A stretch of DNA of 64,000 nucleotides from Melitaea cinxia. Its lineage: Eukaryota > Arthropoda > Insecta > Lepidoptera > Nymphalidae. The stretch's first letter is position 1; each line of letters begins with the position of its first letter. The stretch spans positions 12,762,501 to 12,826,500 of the forward strand of contig NC_059399.1 in assembly GCF_905220565.1 (NCBI RefSeq), read 5' to 3'. Both the position numbers and the translations under genes were made by a program. Shown here in pieces: positions 1 to 13,300 of this stretch. The notes beneath the pieces were generated by a model. It saw nothing but the letters and a program-made list of their open reading frames with translations. It made no database searches and was not told the DNA's origin.

Positions 1-242
1 GTCGCGGGCAGCAGTTAGTGTATTATAAAACAAAGTCCCCAAAAGTGTATGTGATCGATTCGCTCAAAATCTACTGAACGGATTTTCATGCGGTTTCACC
101 ATTGGAAGAGGGCTCCACCATTGGCAAGAGGAAGGTTTACGGAACGGCTAAGCCGATTTTGATGAGAGTTTCACTGGAAGTTTGCCGGGAAAACTTTGTG
201 ACACAATTAGTTCAACGCGGGCGAAGCCGCGGGCACAGCTAG
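1..242 (+). mobile_element. Helitron-like element, 3' part (cut by window edge)
   Basis: The right end has the Helitron 3' signature: a GC-rich hairpin (CGCGGGCGAAGCCGCG, 214-229 approx.) about 10 nt before a terminal CTAG at 239-242, followed by T. The same body and end recur at about 1331-1582, so this is a repeat family. No Rep/helicase coding sequence is present, so it would be non-autonomous. The 5' end lies outside the window. Confidence 0.55.
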
Positions 243-252
243 TATATATAAA

Positions 253-990
253 AACGAAAGGTCACTCATCACGAAATCTTCGAAACTATAACACCTACAA
301 ACTTGAAATTTGGCAGATAGGCTCTTTATAGGACGTAGACATCCGCTAAGAACGGATTTTACGAAACTTGACCCCTAAGAGGGTATAACGGGGGTTGGAA
401 CTTTGTATGAAAGTCCTATGTTTTTGAAGTAAGAGACTTGAAATTTAAAATGTATGCTCTATAGATAATGAGAAGGTGTCCTAATAATGTATCTTTAGAA
501 ATCAACTCCCTTTTGGGGTTAAAACGGGGGATGGTAGGTTAACTCACTCATTACGAAATCTCCGAAACTATAACACCTACAAACTTGACATTTGGCCGGA
601 AGGCTCCTTATAGGGCGTGGACATCTGCTAATAACAAATTTTACGAAACTCAACCCCTAAGGGGGTAAAACGGGGGTTGGAAGTTTATATGAAAATCCTA
701 TGTTTTTGAAGTAAGGGACTTGAAATTTAAAATGTATACTGTATAAATGGTGAGAAGGTGTGCAAATAATGCATCGTAATCTATATATATATAAAAGAAC
801 AAGGTCACTGACTCACTCATCACGAGAACTCAAAAACTGTTGGATGGTCCATTCATGCAGGGTGGACAAAGATGAAATTTGGCAGGGAGGTAGATAATTA
901 GTAGACGTCCGCTAAGAACGGATTTTGCGATATTTCATCGCTAAGGGGGTTTAATTGGGGTTGATAGTTTGTATGAAACATATACAGCAG
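253..990 (+). repeat. Two to three diverged direct copies of a ~280-bp repeat
   Basis: A block beginning with CACTCATcACGAAATC at about 265 is repeated from about 541, and a more diverged version starts near 808. Each copy keeps short phrases such as CTAAGAACGGATTTT or near variants and 'GGGGGTtaAAaCGGGGGTTGG'. The block lies between two Helitron-like ends and looks like internal Helitron or satellite-like filler. No coding potential seen. Confidence 0.6.
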
Positions 991-1330
991 TGTCGGTCTA
1001 AAGCAAAATAACAGCGTTGCAACCCTATGTGTTCAAGGAAAATTTATATTGATCACTTATAAGTAGTACAAAAAAAAATATTTTTTACAATATTTAACCT
1101 TTACGTTACTAGAATACTTTTTATTTACCCCTGTCGTCACGGAGTCACGGAGGAGAGTGCGTTACACTATTCCGTGGCATATATAGTTACGTAGAACCAT
1201 ATTAAAAACTAAATTGCATGCAGTATATTTTAAACATATTTACACTACAATACTATATTATTACTACATTATTTCATACCACAATGCTGACGAATTCAAC
1301 GAACCATTTTGTTAAACGCGACGCGCGCTT

Positions 1331-1582
1331 CGCGCGGACGTAGTCGCGGGCAACAGTTAGTGTATTATAAAACAAAGTCCCCAAAAGTGTATAATCGATT
1401 ACGTTTATGTTTTATCGTTATATGAAAGGATTTTCATGCGGTTTCACCAATGGAGAGAGGGCTTCAAGAGATAGGCTTGCGAAACGGCTAAGCCGATTAT
1501 GATGAGAGTTTCACTGGAAGTTTGCCGGGAAAACTTTGTGTCACACTGATTTCAACGCGGGCGAAGCCGCGGGCACAGCTAG
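1331..1582 (+). mobile_element. Helitron-like element, second copy
   Basis: Same family as 1-242: it shares the stretches around AACAAAGTCCCCAAAAGTGT and GATTTTCATGCGGTTTCACC, and ends in the GC hairpin plus CTAG at 1579-1582. Non-autonomous. The exact 5' end is not resolved. Confidence 0.55.
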
Positions 1583-1647
1583 TACATTTATATAATTATT
1601 TATTTATTTCTAATATATATAGGGGATAAGTATATCTATACAGGTTA

Positions 1648-1878
1648 TTATACTTCCTGATATGTATGAACAATATATACTCCACCAGCGTCACTCTTTT
1701 CATAGGCCTGGACCCCACGCCTGCCTTTAACATCTTGAGTAAAGCAATTGCCAGCGACATTTCGCGATTGTATATTGATGGATCCTTTCAGGCCGCATGA
1801 GGAACACTGTCGTTGATTTGGAGCCTCTCGGTCTTTGTCTGGACGATGACGACCTTGCCGTAGGTTTGCCTTTGTATT
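1648..1878 (-). other. Unrecognised open frame of 76 codons, probably a transposon or retrogene fragment
   Basis: Read on the minus strand, 1878-1648 is open for 76 codons and ends in TAA. It has no start methionine, so it would be an exon or a fragment. The inferred peptide is basic at first, has a CxxC pair (CSSCG) near its middle, and ends in a segment containing VKGRRGVQAYEK and VYIVHTYQEV. I do not recognise the family. There is no clear splice site or neighbouring gene on this strand. It may be the 3' end of a dead mobile element. Confidence 0.25.
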
Positions 1879-1882
1879 TCAT

Positions 1883-3005
1883 GAATCGCACGATCCTTCA
1901 CCGGTGCCGCATCCCTGGTCTGTTAGATTTTTTTTCTCTTCCTGCGAATGGTTGGTCCATAGGTATAGGATGTCTTGCTGAAATTTTGGTATTGCCGCGC
2001 CAGTGTATCCAATCATTCTAAGAGAGTGGACGGTGGTATTGGACAAGTACATGTTTACGTTAACCTAGCAGATGACATATACAACATCCATCTCATCATC
2101 ACTTCTAAGAGAAACCTATACTCTAATAATAATTTGTTATGTATGTGAAAAATATTCTATAAAAATATAAAATAACCACCAGGGAATTATACTAGTTATT
2201 AAATTGAAAAATATTCAAACAGAATACAAAAGATTATTTAAATTGTTCGTTTCAATTCTTTGAGGAAAATATTTAATTTTCTATTTGGCTTATGGAATAG
2301 AGGTACCATTACTATTATTGTGTCAAGGTGAAATATAACATCAGTCATAAATAATGATTGCCTCTCATACTCAAACATTTAAGAGTCATAAAGTTTAATG
2401 ATACCGATTATTTTAAATTGTATGATACGCGAAACGTAATTTAGCTTTCATATTTTTATTTCGCCTGAACTGTAGGTCATCGCGTTAAACGACTACAAGT
2501 TAAAACGAACTACTAGCATGATTAAACTTTATCTGTAGAGAATATAACAATATACTTTAATGAATACAAAAAATACGATATAAAATAGGATTTCATAATA
2601 TAACGGGAAATAGAGCCAAATTATCATCAACATAATCAGAACTATTCACTTCATGACGACGTTGACTTCATCGTCATTCTCAATAACTATCGAGCCATGA
2701 AATTATCAAGCCAGTTTACACACCGCGGGTCACTAACTCTGACCGATATAGAGTTCACACAAAATACATAGTTATGATTGTGTCTACAAATTCTACTACA
2801 AACTATGTGTCAGTGTAGGTAATATTAGAATAAATATCTACAAAATATTATTTGACTGAACTTGTTTTATATTTTTTAAATTTATAGCATGGTGAGTAAA
2901 ACGTCACGTGCTTTAATAAACTTGAAAATAAAAAAATCGTGGAAAAAACAAAAGACTCCTATCTCACAATCGTTATTTATTTGTTAACTGATTATTTTTT
3001 AATAA
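1883..3005. other. AT-rich sequence without identified features
   Basis: No open frame, tRNA-like box, long repeat or recognisable element end was seen here. Confidence 0.5.
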
Positions 3006-3008
3006 CGC

Positions 3009-3363
3009 AACGCCGCGTTAGCGCAACTGTCACAGACATGGATTATACCTGTTGCGCTGGCGGTTGCGGGTTGGATCCCCGCAAATGACAAACATTTGTA
3101 TTGGCCATACCGGTATAAACATTTGGTTTGCCGTAGTCTGGGTGTTTGTGCAGTCCTTGTGGGTCTCCCCGTCGTGCCTCGGAGAGCACGTTAAGCCGTC
3201 GGTCCCGGTTGTCATCATGTACACCTGATAGCGATCGTTACTCATAGTAGGGAAGATATATCCGCAAACCCGCATTGGAGCAACGTGGTGGATTAAGCTC
3301 TGATCCTTGTCCTACATGGGGAAAGAGGCCTATGCCCAGTAGTGGGATATTACAGGCTGAAGA
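3009..3363 (+). mobile_element. tRNA-derived SINE (family A)
   Basis: The left end is tRNA-like: an A-box-like segment (GCGTTAGCGCAACTG) and a B-box-like GGGTTGGATCCC. The body and the 3' end (CCCAGTAGTGGGATATTACAG) are shared with copies at 6351, 10862, 34984, 40098, 58363 and 62281. The family resembles the common lepidopteran tRNA-headed SINEs. Confidence 0.75.
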
Positions 3364-3710
3364 GTAGCGTATATTATTTTTTCAGTGTAATTTCTTAGCG
3401 AAATCTTCTACTATTAAAATCTGTCCGAAAAGTACGAGTTGCAAAATCTTATTTATTATATTTGTAGACGGTGTAGCAAATAAAATATAAGAAATGTTTG
3501 TTCATACACGTATTTTGATAGTTTACAAACTTAATATTCAACTGAAAGCAGCAATTATATTCATAAAAATTAAATTATAAATAAAATTAATTTTTATTTC
3601 GTTTAGTCACGCTCACGCCATAACTTTAGAACGACTTTACCGATTTCAACCATCTTTTTTAAAAGTCTTCTATCAGTTTGTAGAAAATTTAAACTTAAAA
3701 AATTTATTTT

Positions 3711-3994
3711 AACTGAGGTAGGGCACAGCAGGAATTTCCTGCTCAAAATACGGAGCAGCCCGACTGGGGTAGTACCTCGACCTTACAGAAGATCACAGCA
3801 AAATAATACTGTTTTCAAGCAGTATTGTGTTCCTGTTGGTGAGTAAGGTGACCAGAGCTCCTGGGGGGATTGGGGATTGGGTCGGCAACGCGTTTGCGAT
3901 GCTTCTGGTGTTGCAGGTGTCTATAAGCTACGGTAATCGCTTACCATCAGGTGAGCCGTATGCTTGTTTGCCGACCTAGTGACATAAAAAAAAA
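3711..3994 (+). mobile_element. Poly(A)-tailed short dispersed repeat (family C)
   Basis: A ~270-bp repeat starting near CTGAGGTAGGGCACAGCAGG and ending CGACCTAGTGACAT followed by an A12 tract. Copies occur at 19308 (minus), 25380 (minus, partial), 26694, 38309, 41037 and 60839. The A tail indicates retroposition. No tRNA boxes were recognised. Confidence 0.7.
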
Positions 3995-4101
3995 AAAATT
4001 ATTACGGGGTGAAAAATTAAGAAATATTCGCGAAAAATTGGAATTTTTCAGAAATCGTATCACTAAGCCTAGTCCGCAAGACAGTAGGTACAACGTCTGT
4101 C

Positions 4102-4102
4102 A

Positions 4103-4130
<28 letters not shown>
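4102..4130. repeat. (AT)n microsatellite
   Basis: About 29 nt of uninterrupted AT dinucleotides. Confidence 0.95.
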
Positions 4131-4133
<3 letters not shown>

Positions 4134-4258
4134 GTATATTCAAAATATCATTGGTATGAGTTAAAATTTAAAAAAAATTTAATAAAATTTATAACTATTT
4201 ATTTTTTTGGATAAATATACATAGAAATAAAACATATATAAATATAAATACAAATATT

Positions 4259-4340
4259 ACACCCAGGCTCAGGCGGGAATCGAACCCACAACCCGCGGAA
4301 CAGAAAGCAGGGCTACAAACTGCACCAACGGGCTAGTCAA
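4259..4340 (-). mobile_element. tRNA-derived SINE head (a second SINE family)
   Basis: On the minus strand this stretch has an A-box-like segment (CCGTTGGTGCAGTTTG) and a B box (GGGTTCGATTCCC) about 40 nt apart. This matches the head of another common lepidopteran SINE type. Only the head is recognisable. Confidence 0.6.
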
Positions 4341-5530
4341 ATCACGGTTATGTGTCGGCCAGTCATGACTAAACAATGACAAAACTTAAAAATAATGTTT
4401 TCTAAAATCAAATCTACGCATTCCCCAATACACCTTTGCACCCTTTGCCCTTTTCACTTTGAAGTGTAATCTTTTGAACTAAAAAAGAAAAGAATTTTGG
4501 TATAAGAGACGGTCTCTTTGAACTGTATTTTTAATTTGTATTCCTTTATTTGGCATAGGACTGGTCACTACTACAAAAAATTATAAGGCTGTGGAAGTCG
4601 TTGCACAGCTATACAAGTCAAAAACCAACTACTTTTTTAACAACTTTAACGGAATGTCAATTGTGTGTAGGTAACCTGAGCTGAGGATATCCGTTACACT
4701 AAAACTAAAAAACTAAATGAATATATATTTATAAAACTATCAAGTTTTATTAAATACTCTTAAAATATTTGTCATTATAAAGCATGTGAATTTTTCAACT
4801 TAACGGAATTTCAATACAAAACTAAATTATACTTTGTTTTACTAGAATATGTTTCTCACCAAAAATTTTAAAAATTTGTTATTTTCCGCTGTGAAAGTAT
4901 ATCATGCATTTTATCTCTATACATATATGCATTAACTTTTATGAAAAAGAAATAATCAAATAAAATAAATAAAGGAAAAGTTAATAATTATATTATGTAA
5001 TATGTACGTGTGTTGCGTCTGTATTCTTCTCGAATCGACCTCGGGTACATAGCCAATATTTCTGATAAGATTAGCAACTTAACTTCTAATTTAGCCTAAT
5101 TCCATAATCTCCTAGAAGTGCACACAGTCAGGGGTGGTTATCGAACGTGCTTCATCGGCATAACTATAAGTTAGCAAATCTAATTTAAAAATTTAATTTA
5201 TCGTGTTGTCTATCATTTTACCTCCAGTCTATATTATATACACAAAATCAATTTACATTATTGTTGTTATTATGTTTTACTTAAATAAAAATGTGACTGA
5301 ATTCTTACTTTAGAAGTTATACACAACGTGTTTCTAGGTTTGCGATTTCTATAACTTCATCAAAGGTTATCTGGAGTAATTACAAGGCTTTGAGTTTTTA
5401 TACGTGACTCGCGTAGGTACCACGATTATTAATAAGAACCTACCTATTACTTGATTATTAAGTTGACATATAAAATCGCTTCGAGTTCCTCTGTGACACT
5501 GATGAGCGTTGCCTTAGATCATCTTCAACC
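4341..5530. other. AT-rich sequence without identified features
   Basis: No gene-like open frame or recognisable repeat was seen. Confidence 0.45.
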
Positions 5531-5534
5531 TTAA

Positions 5535-5700
5535 CACACAAAACTCCTTCCCATACTACTTACTTCCTTTTATTCAAACTTCTCTTCTGTTACAGCTGTA
5601 CAACTTTGGAACTCTTTTCCCCTTTCTATAAGACAAGCTCAATCTATCCTGTTTTATAAAATATCTAAAGGCGCACCATGTGACACTCACCTCATAAACA
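5535..5700 (+). pseudogene. LINE reverse-transcriptase C-terminal fragment
   Basis: One plus-strand frame reads a peptide containing VQLWNSFPLSIRQAQS. This is the conserved tail seen at the C-terminus of Jockey/CR1-type LINE ORF2 proteins (compare LWNSLPxSIR-type motifs). It is a 5'-truncated relic with no intact enzyme. Confidence 0.6.
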
Positions 5701-5743
5701 TCATTAGCATCTCCGCAATACATTTATTTTTTTATATCATACT

Positions 5744-6111
5744 AGCTGACCCTGCATACATTGTTTTGCCATATATGTTATCAACCACCTCGTTATAACT
5801 AAGCTGTATGAAAAATAGATGTTGGCCGATTCTCAGACCTACCCGATATGCACACAAAATTTCATAAAAATCAGTCCAGCCGTTATGGAGGAGTAGGTAT
5901 CGTAACTAACATTGTGATACGAGAATTTTATATATAAGATTGTTTACTGATTTTTTTGTTCAATCCTAATAAAATATAGCCTATGTTACTCCTGAATAGT
6001 GTAGCTTTCTCTAAGTGAAAGAATTTTCGTAATCGGATCAGTATTTGCGAAGATTACCCCCTACAAACAAACAAAGTTAGAAATTTTACTTCTTTATAAT
6101 ATTAGTATAGA
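5744..6111 (-). mobile_element. Non-autonomous Helitron-like element
   Basis: On the minus strand it starts TCTATACTAATATTATAAAG at 6111 and ends CTAG at 5747-5744. These are the 5'-TC and 3'-CTAG ends of Helitrons. The same 5' start occurs at 13333 and 54129, and the same 3' region at 61344. No coding sequence. Confidence 0.65.
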
Positions 6112-6350
6112 TTAATATTAACTTGTAAGTTCCATGTCAATTATCAATTATTTGTACACTTCCCTGCCTTTTCATTTCTACGCTCTGTCCTATACCCTAA
6201 TGTTGTCTGGAAGAAATCGCTTTTAGCGATAAGACCGCTTTTGTACCTATACATATTTCTTTGTATGTATCACTTTTTTGTTGCGTTTCTTTATGGTGTA
6301 CAATAAAGAATATCTATTATTATTATTTCTGTAGCTATTCGTATATAATA

Positions 6351-6690
6351 GCTTCAGCCTGTAATATCCCACTACTGGGCATAGGCCTCTTTCCCCATGT
6401 AGGAGAAGGATCAGAGCTTAATACACCACGCTGCTCCAATGCGGGTTGGCGGATATATTCCCTACTATGAGTAACGATCGCTATCAGGTGTACATGATAA
6501 CAACCGGGACCGACGGCTTAACGTACTCTCTGAGGCACGGCGGGGAGACCCACAAGGACTGCACAAACATCCAGACCACGGCAAATACCTGTATGGCCAA
6601 TACAAATGTTTGTCATGTGCGGGGATCGAACCCGCAACCGCCAGCGCAACAGATACAATCCATGGCAGTGACCGCTGCGCCAACGCGGCA
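6351..6690 (-). mobile_element. tRNA-derived SINE (family A)
   Basis: A near full-length copy. The tRNA head is on the minus strand, with B box GGTTCGATCCC near 6620 and A-box region GTTGGCGCAGCGGTCAC near 6680. The 3' end is near 6351. Confidence 0.8.
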
Positions 6691-7346
6691 TATATAAAGG
6701 TATTAGTAATAGTCTAGCCATTTTAATTTCATCAATGAAAAAAATGTCTACCGTACGAGTTAACAAACTTTAATGAACAAAATTAATTTTTGAGTCAGTT
6801 GTTTATGTATTATCCGTTTCCCCGCTGAAATCATTGAGAAATATAGGATGATATCTTCTCGCATAAAATAAATGGATCATTTTATTATTATTTTTGTTAG
6901 TTAAACTTTTTTAAACTGCAAACTTAAACATTCTAATCATTTCAGTCTATGCTTGTTACCATGTCTTTATTACATTCTTACTTTTTACTTACCTAGTTTA
7001 ACAGTCTACCCAGTGCGTCATTAAGAAATAAAACTATAACAATAGCGACAAAAGTCGGCCAAAATATACAATTTGCCTAAAGACATAACTGCCTTCATTT
7101 CAATAATTGTTTATAAATTTTACCTATATTATTACTATTGAAAGGAATTCTTCACTCCGATTAACATAATTATTTACGTTGCTTATCGACCAACTAAGGA
7201 AAGTTGAATTTTTTATTTTACAATATTTGTTAAATAATAAAATCGTCCAGTTTAATACAATTTGAAAAAAAAATAGTTTAAAAGTTAATAATTATAATAT
7301 AAAATAATTAAATATTACAGACGTTCGTGAATGCCGCGCCGCATGG

Positions 7347-10300
7347 ATGGCGCCGCAACTATGGCGGTTGCTCGCCTTCTTTCTGGCGGCTGCCACACTC
7401 ACCGTAGCTAAGTGTATGTACGACTTTAAATTTTCATCTTTAAAATTGTAGAAAACCAAAACTTGTTCATCTTAGATCTGATGATTTTTTTACTAATTTA
7501 CTTGACTATGATACTTAACATACTTACTGATTCATTAACTACTAGCAACAACCAAGTACAACAGCAACTCGATTGCTAGTTTATTTGATGGTTCTTCCGT
7601 AGGCATCTAGCTAGGTACTGGTCTGTTTTTGTAGTCAAACTTCTTTACGTGCGCTTGACTTGGTGAGTAAGCTGTTGAATGCGTGACGTGAAGAGAGCGT
7701 TACGAAAAGTGTGATTGGGCGAGGCGAATGCAAGTTGAGAGGGAGATACAAGTTAGGGAAGATAGAAAGAGAGAGAGTTACGTTTCGTAAATTTTATTTC
7801 AGTCGTGTGGTCTAAAGCACAACCTTTTTTTCAAATTTTTGATATGAATAGTATGTTTGTCAGAAACGTTACCAAACATGAAGTTAAGGGCAAGAGAAGA
7901 AATGCAAGCGCGGGTACAACCGCGTTGGTCGACTAGTGCTATTATAAAATATGCAAATACATCTTAGACAAAACCCGTTGTGAAGGAAGTAAAAACATAA
8001 ACTTCCATCATACATACGCACCATAAGTAGCATTATAGTGCTTAAGTTTCTCACCATACATGACGCTGGGAACGGCATCGTTTCGAAGACCAATGCGTGA
8101 TACTGCCCTAAAGTGCCACATCAAGGCCGATAAAAACTAGCCATCCGTTCACCCGGAGACAGCGGATAATTTAGGTCAACACCTGCTTTGTGTCCTCTAC
8201 GCTCTTTACATTTTAATCAAAACCTCTTTTGTTGTCAATTAGAAAGCAAATAAGTTTATATTTAGTTTTATTTGTAATACTTAAAATATCTAAATTTTCC
8301 AGCAACCTTTACAGAAAACTAGGCTTAGAATTAATATCAGAAATTTATTATACATTTTTATGAATAATATAACAAAAAAAATTAATAATAATAATAATAA
8401 TAATAATAAAATGTTTATTTCATCAATAACCAACACATTACAATAATAACACAAAGGTTGACTTCTTCTTTTGAGTGCAATAAGCTCCCGTGCCAGAAGG
8501 AGTCACTCTTCCTTAACACACTCATACTTAATAGAAAGTTACAAGACGAAGCTTTAAGCTTTACAGGGAATACAATTAAATAAAAGAAAAAAGAAAATTG
8601 TTAGTAATAACCTGTGTGAATGTGTGTGTGAGTGTGTGTATGAGTGTGTGAATGTGTGTGTGAGTGTGTGTATGAGTGTGTGTATGAGTGTGTGTGTGAG
8701 TATGTGCATGTGTGTGTGTGTGTGTGTGTTTGTGTGGTTTTTGTGTATAAAGAGCTAATTCGTTTTATTTTATTTTTAAATATTAGGTAATAATATATTT
8801 GAATAATAAATGAACATACATATGTGTAGGTATACCTTTGTAAGTCTAATATATGTTTGTAAAAGTTTGAGCAAAATATAATTATAACAAGTATTACAAA
8901 GTTTAGACCATTTATCATAATCTATCACTCTACTTTTTTCAACACTTAACTAATTAATGACATTACTTATTATTATTTTTTCACGAAATATAGATGCAGA
9001 ACTAGAGTCATGGAAAGGAGCCGGGAGACCAGTAACATCAGCACAGGAAGCTGAAGACGAACGTCATGACGCGGAACTCCTCGCCGCCGTTCGAACCTCC
9101 ATGAAGCAATGGGAAATCAAAAGATCACGCACAAGGTTTGATAAATTATACCTACATAATACAAAGAAAGAATTACATAACGTTCTTCACTAATAATATA
9201 TATAATTAAATAATAAGACTGAAAAAATAAATGTATTACATAAACTTTTAAATGGACGACTCTCTCCGGCTATACTTACTCATAATTACCTATATATGAT
9301 AACCAAATAACTTTTATAACTGTTGGTTTTGTTCATTTATAATTGCTTAGTTAATTTAGAGATTCTTCATTATATTTTTCAAATAATAATATAGTTTTAC
9401 TTTAATATCTGTGTTTTACAGGTTTTACTCAATGTTAAGCGGTCTATATTCTTCCTAATAATAGAAGAAGTAGGTTAAGCTATTTCTGTAACTTATTTCA
9501 ATGTTAGCGCTTAACTATTTCTGCGCAAGTAAGCACTGGCAAGTGTACTATATATTACTCATCATTAAAATCTGAAAGTACACAAAGAATCGAAATAATA
9601 TATTTTCGGAAAGCTAAAATAACGAACCCAATGGTGTTTATTATCAATTGAAACTTTCACCGAGTAGCGGTGCCGTTGTAGATGTGATAAAATCTCGCAA
9701 TGAAACGACAATAGCAATTATATTGAAATATGATTTCAAACTTAATTATTTATTTATAATAAATGATTATACATAATATAGTTTATATTTAATAAATAAT
9801 GTTCGTGGGCAAAGTTCAAAGCAACGAATACTCTTGAAATCGGCACTACACTCCAATTGTTTAACAATAAATAACATACATTATTAACATACGTTATTAC
9901 ATAACATTTATTTCAAAAAGCTCCGAGGCAGACGTAATGATGTATTCGGAAATTTTCAACAATTATCATATCATATTTCAACCAATGTACGTAATTTACT
10001 TACCTAATTATACATATCAATTATCCTTTTGAATCATTTTCGTCATTGCGAACAGATAGACAGTCAAACAGACGAAGCAGCAACTTTGTTTTATAAAGTT
10101 AATTATTTAAAATAAGGAAAATTAAAAACAAAAAGGAGTGTTACAAATTGTTTTCAACAAGAATTATAATTTAAATGAAAAAAATATTTTGCTAAACTCC
10201 AAGTGTTAAGGTAAAGGTCAAAACAGAATTATTCAATACCGAAACATTGCATAAATATTAAATATAGTTTTTATTTTTATACAAGTAGCAATGGTATAAA

Positions 10301-13300
10301 AATTAAACTAAAGATAAATACTTACATATTTGATTTTATAAGAATAATAAATCGATTATATAATTCACAATAGTCAACATTAATTATGTACATTTTTTAA
10401 AGGATCAAGCGATCGCAAGGGAGTGTTTGCTATGGAGAGTTCGGTTGCTTTGAAGATACTGGTCCCTTTGCATATTTAGAGACGTTGCCGAGTCCACCGT
10501 TAGAAGTCGGAACGCATTTTCTGCTCTACTCAACAACTAACAGGTAATAGGTTTGTAACGTTACAAAATAGAACAAGAAATGTTATGTAATTAAATTCAA
10601 TAATACAAGAACTAAAAGATGCGTTATTATAATCACAACAACATACAATTATACCTACCATCCTTGAAATTACAATTGTTTATAAGCAGGATGTACTTAA
10701 ATTTCGTACAAAGTGAAGTCATCTTAAATAACTAAGAGATAACGTTAGTAACTGCTCTACATTTCTAAATTGCTGAGAGAATTAGATAATTCGTTCAATT
10801 TTTCAAGAACTTCTCCTCTTAGGTCGTAAATATTATAATGTTTTAAATTTTTTTAAGGTAACACCTGCTCTGGTATAGTAAGTAGTACGTGAGCCATGTA
10901 CGCGTCTAACAACCGTCGGATTGCGAGTTTGATTCCCACTTGGGATGGATATTTGTATTTTTACAAATATTTCTTTCCAGTTTGGATGTCTGTCCTTGTG
11001 AATTCCCCACCATGCTTCGGAGAGCACGTTAAGCTGTCGTTCCCGGTTGTTATCATATACACCTGACAGCGATCGTTGCTCATTGTATTGTATATATCCG
11101 CCAACCCGTAGTGGATCAGCGTGGTGGATTGAGCTCTGATCCATCTCCTAGAGAGAAAAAGGCCTATGTCAAACAGCGCGATGTTACAGACTGAATCGTT
11201 ACCCACTGACCTGTAGGATGATAATCGCCAAATCCAACTTCGCAAAACGTTACTATTACACAAAACATTGGTATAGGTACCTACATAGCTATGCAAAGTT
11301 TTTACATATTAATTGATTTGTATGCTGCGGGACTGCGTTTAGAATTAGGAATTTAAAAAAAAAACAGTTTTTATTACTATAAGGATTCCTTACTCAATTT
11401 TTTTTAATATATTTATAAGTAGGTTAATTATACTGTGCAACTTTGTTACATTAAACTTGAATAAGTGATAACATATTGTTTCATCGTCACAGTTATATTT
11501 ATTTGTTTCTATCAGTAGCGATAATCTATGCGTACTTACTCCTCCGTACCGCCATACTGTCTCTACCGACATACGTCGAAACACATAATATGTCATATGT
11601 AGTACCTACCTACTTTTAATAAAATTGAAATCCATCGGAGGTATGGGCTAAGCAAAGTTTATACTTACAATAATTCATTCGTAAATCGTCGCATTCACAG
11701 AGGAGATCAGCCGTTGATCGCGGTTCCTGCAAGCAATATGTCGGCGGCATGGAGTTGGGCGGCGCGTGCATTCGACACCGCGCGCCCGACCCGCGTCATC
11801 GTCCACGGCTTCGGTTCCAACTGCGATAACGTATGGGTGTATGAGATGCGCTCCGCTTTAATGGCTGTAGTAAGTGATTACTAAGAACGAAATAATATTA
11901 TAAATATCATTAATATTCAATATATGTTGATTTGTAATGCTGTGTAGAAAGTTGCTAACGAAGCAGTTAATAGTTAACACAAGTATACTAAAATTGAGTT
12001 GCTAATAAAGTATCGTTATGCTTCTTTTTTTCTTCAAATACGCACAATATCTTAAATATAAATCTATTAGACTGAAATCCTAAACATCTTCATGAGTGAA
12101 CCATAGTAGCTCGTATCGTAAACATTATGATGACTTGACTGGTCGCGCATAAAATCCTTCGTAGGACATTTCTCTTAAACAGAATACCTACACAATGTTA
12201 CAAATGTTGGTATAGCAAAAATATTTAAAAACTATATAATATATTTTTATCTATCCTAATGAGCTTGAAAATAAAAAAAAAAATCAATTAAATCATGCTG
12301 TTACTTTAATTCAATACCCTCAATCTCAGGGAGCACTAAGAAAATTTTAGTATCTAAAGTTGTAAGCAAATAACCTTTTTGTTGTAAACGGAATCGGAAA
12401 AGCTAAATGTTTATTATTCTATTTATTATACCTATCTACATCAATCTGCCGCTTTTTCCTTTATATCAGCAAAATTTACATTCAGAACTAGTAACAGCAG
12501 TCTTCCCATAAAACGAAAGCATTTGTAAAACGATAATACAAATGTGTTTTAAAAGTTATATTTTGCTTTTTGAGTAGGACAAAAACACTAATCACTAACA
12601 AATTATTTTTAATATCCACAGTTCTCAGTAAAACTCAAGTTCACTAATTGATATATCTACTTACTATCAAATATACATATATACCTACTTAATAACTATC
12701 AAATAGATATATCTACTGAACTAAAATTACTTAAATTCAAAATAGAGTTCTAAAAGTCGTAACATTTGTAGGACATGTGGCGGAGAGCATTACATATCTT
12801 TCTTTTACAGGAAGAGTGCAATGTGATATGTGTTGACTGGGAAGGCGGAGCTACAATGCCAAATTACCTTCGAGCTGCAGCTAATACAAGACTTGTCGGC
12901 AAGCAGTTGGCAATGCTATTGCGAGGTAAAACTCTAATACTTTAAAAGCTCTACAGGTAAAATAAAGTATAGCAACGTTTCTTCGTATAAAATACTATGT
13001 CCGGATGAGCATAAAAGACACGGTGCACAACAAAAAAAAGGAAAATCCAAAGCACACGTCCCCGTATTCGTATAGTTAAAAACTGAGTTACTAGCTTAAA
13101 GATAATATAAAAAATTTCATGACACATGAAGTTAAAATGTTTATTGTAACAAATAGATTAATTCAGCCTTCATCTTCAATAGGCCTCCAAGTAAGTGGTT
13201 TCCTGAGATAATAAAAAAAAGTGTGTGTGTCAGCTTCGACGCACGACAGGAGTTTACTCCTTCAGATCGACTATCTAAATAGGCACAAAAAAGGCTTAAC

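Noticed and set aside
4259..4340. tRNA gene on the minus strand
   Set aside because: A and B boxes are present, but the acceptor and anticodon stems do not pair convincingly; it fits a SINE head.
8601..8918. 105-codon frame rich in HTHT
   Set aside because: Translation of the GT microsatellite in lipase intron 1.
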